18,225 nucleotides of DNA from Flavobacterium psychrophilum (GTDB taxonomy: Bacteria > Bacteroidota > Bacteroidia > Flavobacteriales > Flavobacteriaceae): positions 1 through 18,225 of the forward strand of contig CAMBOW010000031.1 in the NCBI GenBank assembly GCA_945869365.1, written 5' to 3'. The first letter of the stretch is position 1. Each line of letters begins with the position of its first letter. This document shows, in pieces, positions 15,703 through 18,225 of this stretch. Position numbers and translations under genes: made by a program. The notes under the pieces are model-generated. The model worked only from the letters and a program-made list of their open reading frames with translations, was not told where the DNA came from and ran no database searches.

Positions 15703-16218
15703 ATGTACCCAAAAATTTTAAAACTCATTCTTGCCGCACTCCTTGTAGTTACTGGCGTTTGGCAATTTACCGAAAACAATATTGGCAACGGAATTTTCTT
15801 GATTATCCTAACGATATTTCCTGTTTTCTTGTACTTTAAAAATGAATTTATTTTATTGGCCTTTTTGAAACTGCGCAAACAGGATTTTGCTGGGGCTCAA
15901 AAATGGTTGAGCAAAATAAAAAACCCGGAATCGGCTTTGGTACGCAAACAACAAGGCTATTTCAACTACCTGCACGGCATCATGCTTTCGCAAACCAACC
16001 TAACCCAAGCCGAGCGTTACTTCAAAAAAGCCATCGAATTGGGCTTAAGTATGGACATGGACTTGGCCGTAGCCAAACTCAACCTGGCCGGTGTTGCGCT
16101 TACTCGTCGTCGTAAACTCGAAGCGACCAACTTGCTGAACGAAGCCAAAAAGCTTGACAAGCAAGGGATGCTTAAGGAGCAAATTACGATGATGAAAGAG
16201 CAGATGAAGAAGATCTAG
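15703..16218 (+). CDS. Small inner-membrane protein with TPR-like C-terminal helices (DUF2892-like N-terminus)
   Basis: Function unknown. The 171-residue product starts with two hydrophobic helices (about 5-22 and 27-46, the latter containing NGIFLIILTIFPVFLYF), which fits a DUF2892-like membrane hairpin. Residues 50-171 are amphipathic helices resembling tetratricopeptide repeats, such as AFLKLRKQDFAGAQKWLSKI, LTQAERYFKKAIELGL and AKLNLAGVALTRRRKLEA. The C-terminus is charged (EQITMMKEQMKKI). TPR segments normally bind proteins, so a membrane-tethered scaffold is a reasonable guess. The start is the first ATG after a good -7 box. It is convergent with the pirin/GNAT operon. Confidence 0.85.
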   Translation: MYPKILKLILAALLVVTGVWQFTENNIGNGIFLIILTIFPVFLYFKNEFILLAFLKLRKQDFAGAQKWLSKIKNPESALVRKQQGYFNYLHGIMLSQTNLTQAERYFKKAIELGLSMDMDLAVAKLNLAGVALTRRRKLEATNLLNEAKKLDKQGMLKEQITMMKEQMKKI

Positions 16219-16402
16219 TTTTTTGTTTCAAGTTTAAAGTTTCAGGTTATACTATACTAAGAACAAAAAATAATTCAGTGAATAGTATATAACATTTGAT
16301 CTAAGAAAGAACGTGAAACTTGACTCGAGTTCCGAAGCTTCGGAACGAACAGATGAAGCGAAGCGGAATAAACCTGAAACAAAAATAACCGCGCTAGCCG
16401 AA
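16219..16402. repeat. Repeat-rich intergenic region with heptads, inverted copies and an 18-bp palindrome
   Basis: The left part (16225-16248) is built of heptads GTTTCAA, GTTTAAA, GTTTCAG plus GTT. Reverse-complement copies follow: GAAACTTGA at 16315-16323 and AACCTGAAAC at 16371-16380, the latter an exact inverted copy of 16239-16248. Inside lies the perfect palindrome GTTCCGAAGCTTCGGAAC (16329-16346). No coding frame or U-tract terminator is seen. It lies between two convergent genes and looks like a dispersed intergenic repeat. Confidence 0.6.
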
Positions 16403-16705
16403 CTATATCTTTATACCCGGGGGCAATAAATCTCTGTATTGTGTATTTTTCCTAAAGAACAAAGCGATTTTCGGAAAAATTGGCACCACTTTTAGCTTGC
16501 GCTCGTAGGCAATTTCCATAATAGTTTTGAGAAGATCGTTTATAAACTCTTCGTCTGTAAATCCTTCGGGTGTTTGAATCTTGGTTAAAAATATTTTGCG
16601 TTCCTGAAACGAATATTCCACCGTAATCAGACCCAACTCAACTGTAGTTTCAAATTGACGAGCAAAGGTATTATCTTTTATAGCAATAGTAGTTTTCTGA
16701 TCCAT
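16403..16705 (-). CDS. Small GNAT-fold protein (YjdJ/PF14542-like), CoA loop degenerate
   Basis: Resembles the small COG2388-type N-acetyltransferase family, which usually has about 90-100 residues. The 100-residue product starts MDQKTTIAIKDNTFARQFET, continues with strands LGLITVEYSFQERKIFLTKI, then a helix and the family-like segment YERKLKVVPIFPKIALFFRK, with NTQYRDLLPPGIKI at the end. The loop that normally reads like RGxGxA and binds the acetyl-CoA pyrophosphate is replaced by EGFTDEEFINDLL, so catalysis is doubtful. I chose the ATG at 16705 over an upstream one at 16732 because it lies one base after the pirin stop and gives family-typical length. It is the second gene of an operon with the pirin gene. 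Confidence 0.72.
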   Translation of the reverse strand: MDQKTTIAIKDNTFARQFETTVELGLITVEYSFQERKIFLTKIQTPEGFTDEEFINDLLKTIMEIAYERKLKVVPIFPKIALFFRKNTQYRDLLPPGIKI

Positions 16706-16706
16706 G

Positions 16707-17429
16707 TTAGTTGTGGTGCATAGGCACTTCAATTAATAATAAAGTGGCAGCTACCGTAGTCGTAATTTCTATAGTTGATGCGTCGGTTATTTCGGCGGCA
16801 TCTCTTTTACCAAGTTTCAAATCGTTAAGCAACACTTCGCCTTCTATAACAAACATATACAAACCATTGCCTGCAATTTTGGTTTTGTAGTTGATTACTT
16901 GATTGGCTTCAAAAACGCCCATACTCAAAAAACAATCTTGGTATATCCAAATTGATCCTTCGGTAGGCTGTGTATTGGGTGATATAACGGTAACCCATGA
17001 ATTTTTCTGGCTTTCTAAATCAAATGCTTTTTGGTCATATCGTGGCGTTACATTTTGCTGGTTGGGAAACACCCAAATTTGGAGTGTTTTGGCCATTTCA
17101 GTAGAGCTGGCGTTCATCTCCGAATGCTGTATTCCGGTGCCGGCGCTCATTACTTGCACTTCGCCGTAGCTCACTACTTTTTCATTGCCCATGCTGTCTT
17201 GGTGACGAAGTCCTCCGGCCAAGGGAATCGTAATGATTTCCATATTGTCGTGCGGATGGGTTCCAAAGCCCATGCCTGCAGCAATGGTGTCGTCGTTCAA
17301 TACCCGCAACATGCCAAATTGGATGTTAGTGGGGTTAAAATAATTTGCAAACGAAAAGGAAAAATTAGCCTTTAACCAGCCGTGATCTGCGGTTCCTCGC
17401 TCCTGAGCTCTTCGCACTTGACAATTCAT
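16707..17429 (-). CDS. Pirin family protein (YhhW-like bicupin)
   Basis: Two-cupin, iron-binding cytosolic protein; the E. coli homologue YhhW cleaves quercetin in vitro, but the natural role is uncertain. The 240 residues match the family from the start (RRAQERGTADHGWLKANFSF). All metal ligands are present: His58 and His60 in FGTHPHDNMEII, His102 and Glu104 in GTGIQHSEMN. The second cupin at about 150-235 is more divergent. The ATG at 17429 aligns with the N-terminus of known pirins. Its stop is one base before the GNAT-fold gene, so the two are probably translationally coupled. Upstream lie short direct repeats that may be an operator. Confidence 0.93.
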   Translation of the reverse strand: MNCQVRRAQERGTADHGWLKANFSFSFANYFNPTNIQFGMLRVLNDDTIAAGMGFGTHPHDNMEIITIPLAGGLRHQDSMGNEKVVSYGEVQVMSAGTGIQHSEMNASSTEMAKTLQIWVFPNQQNVTPRYDQKAFDLESQKNSWVTVISPNTQPTEGSIWIYQDCFLSMGVFEANQVINYKTKIAGNGLYMFVIEGEVLLNDLKLGKRDAAEITDASTIEITTTVAATLLLIEVPMHHN

Positions 17430-17479
17430 ATTCGTTTTTTTTTATTACACCAAACTAAGTGGGAGTAAAAAATTAAGCA

Positions 17480-17523
17480 GGCGTAAATTTCGGCATTAAT
17501 AACGAGAATTCCGGCATAAATTT
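17480..17523. promoter_or_regulatory. Direct repeats upstream of pirin, candidate operator
   Basis: Three similar units, GGCGTAAATTT (17480-17490), GGCATTAATAA (17492-17502) and GGCATAAATTT (17513-17523), start 12 and 21 bp apart in the same direction. The last two share the context AATTYCGGCATWAAT. A 21-bp step is two helical turns, as often seen for AraC-type regulators. No regulator gene is visible here; the role is inference. Confidence 0.35.
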
Positions 17524-17654
17524 CATTAAAAGCAAGCAGTCAAAAATTAGTGCAGATTTCAGTTAGTTTATCTCGGGGCATTCCATTATTTTAGCCTCGC
17601 ATCGGTATACTAAATCCCAATTTTGTATGTTTATGCAGTATAAAAATTCTTTCC

Positions 17655-18225
17655 ATGAAAAAACAAATGCCGCTTGGCTGGTTTGCCTTTGCTGTGCTAA
17701 GCAGCCTCTTTTTGCTCTATACCACTTCTGTAGAAAATAAAAACAAAATCACCCGCGAAGGAACACCCCAATTTTTCCCTACAAAAATTGATTTTGCTGG
17801 CGAAGTAACACCCTTAAACATTACCGATGTGCGCGAACGCTTGGACCGTGAATTGTTGGTGAATGCCAACCTCGATGCCAGTACCCTATTAATCATCAAA
17901 AGAGCCAACCGCGTATTTCCCATCATCGAACCCATCTTGCAGCGCAAAGGCGTACCCGACGATTTTAAATATCTAGCGGTAATCGAAAGTGGTTTGGTGC
18001 ATGCCGTGTCTTCGGCAGGAGCCCGCGGAATTTGGCAGTTCATGCCGCAAACTGCACGCGAAAAAGGAATGGAAGTAACCGATGCAGTTGACGAGCGCTA
18101 CCATTTAGAAAAAGCCACCGAAGCCGCCTGTGATTATTTGTTGCAAGCCAAAGCCAAATTTGGTTCGTGGACCTTGGCAGCCGCTGCCTACAATGGCGGA
18201 ATGAGCGGCGTAAACAAGCAAATCG
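17655..18225 (+). CDS. Membrane-bound lytic transglycosylase, MltD-like (GH23), C-terminus outside window
   Basis: Cell-wall enzyme that would cleave the MurNAc-GlcNAc bond of peptidoglycan, leaving 1,6-anhydro ends. I translated it by hand because it runs off the window: 190 codons are present. It starts MKKQMPLGWFAFAVLSSLFL, an N-terminal membrane or signal segment. The SLT domain begins near 80 and shows LKYLAVIESG-like FKYLAVIESG with catalytic Glu111, then HAVSSAGARGIWQFMPQTA (115-133) and AAAYNGG, all hallmarks of family 23. MltD proteins usually end with LysM peptidoglycan-binding repeats; whether this one does cannot be seen. It is divergent from the pirin operon. The upstream -7-like TATGTTTA (17626-17633) has one mismatch. 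Confidence 0.9.
   Translation, partial: MKKQMPLGWFAFAVLSSLFLLYTTSVENKNKITREGTPQFFPTKIDFAGEVTPLNITDVRERLDRELLVNANLDASTLLIIKRANRVFPIIEPILQRKGVPDDFKYLAVIESGLVHAVSSAGARGIWQFMPQTAREKGMEVTDAVDERYHLEKATEAACDYLLQAKAKFGSWTLAAAAYNGGMSGVNKQI

Noticed and set aside
15383..15721. Plus-strand 112-codon open frame over rpmH
   Set aside because: It runs antisense across rpmH and its promoter region; the L34 frame is unmistakable and explains the sequence.
16706..16732. Upstream start adding nine residues to the GNAT-fold protein
   Set aside because: It would overlap the end of the pirin gene, and MKCLCTTTN has no family counterpart; the ATG one base after the pirin stop is preferred.
1..18225. Defence system, mobile element or secondary-metabolite cluster
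   Set aside because: All substantial frames are accounted for by transport, RNA modification, envelope and housekeeping genes; no transposase, nuclease-helicase cassette, toxin-antitoxin pair or synthase was seen.

Overview
The window reads as chromosome of a Bacteroidota bacterium, most likely Flavobacteriaceae. The signs are: promoters of the Bacteroidota type (-7 box TAnnTTTG) before several genes; two secreted proteins ending in type IX secretion (Por) sorting domains; a 950-residue CarB without the C-terminal allosteric domain; a flavobacterial-type L34 protein; and no clear Shine-Dalgarno sequences. I see no tRNA, rRNA, CRISPR array, transposase or phage gene.

Positions 1-4691 form a corrinoid (vitamin B12) uptake locus. 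A BtuB-like TonB-dependent receptor (minus strand, C-terminus outside the window) is preceded by a cobalamin riboswitch. Diverging from it is a tightly overlapping three-gene operon: periplasmic binding lipoprotein, FecCD/BtuC-type permease and ATPase. The two promoters lie back to back, and only the receptor transcript carries the riboswitch. The aptamer holds an unusual AU-rich insertion made of GATTT-like repeats.

Positions 4684-7202 are housekeeping: an RNA-modification pair on the minus strand (RluE-like pseudouridine synthase, then TrmL-like 2'-O-methyltransferase) and rmuC on the plus strand. Positions 7257-12135 encode envelope or secreted proteins: a diheme cytochrome c lipoprotein, an FG-GAP/UnbV protein with a type IX signal and, convergent to it, a CotH-kinase/lamin-tail protein with a type IX signal. 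A strong bidirectional terminator separates the convergent pair.

Positions 12282-15535 hold carB and rpmH (minus). A small membrane protein with TPR-like helices is read divergently from rpmH. An intergenic stretch with heptad and inverted repeats follows, then a pirin plus degenerate GNAT-fold operon (minus), and finally the start of a lytic transglycosylase gene that runs off the end.

I did not find a convincing wholly new system. The most notable points are the riboswitch insertion and its asymmetric control of the B12 locus, the truncated CarB, the GNAT-like protein without the usual CoA loop, and the repeat-rich intergenic stretches.
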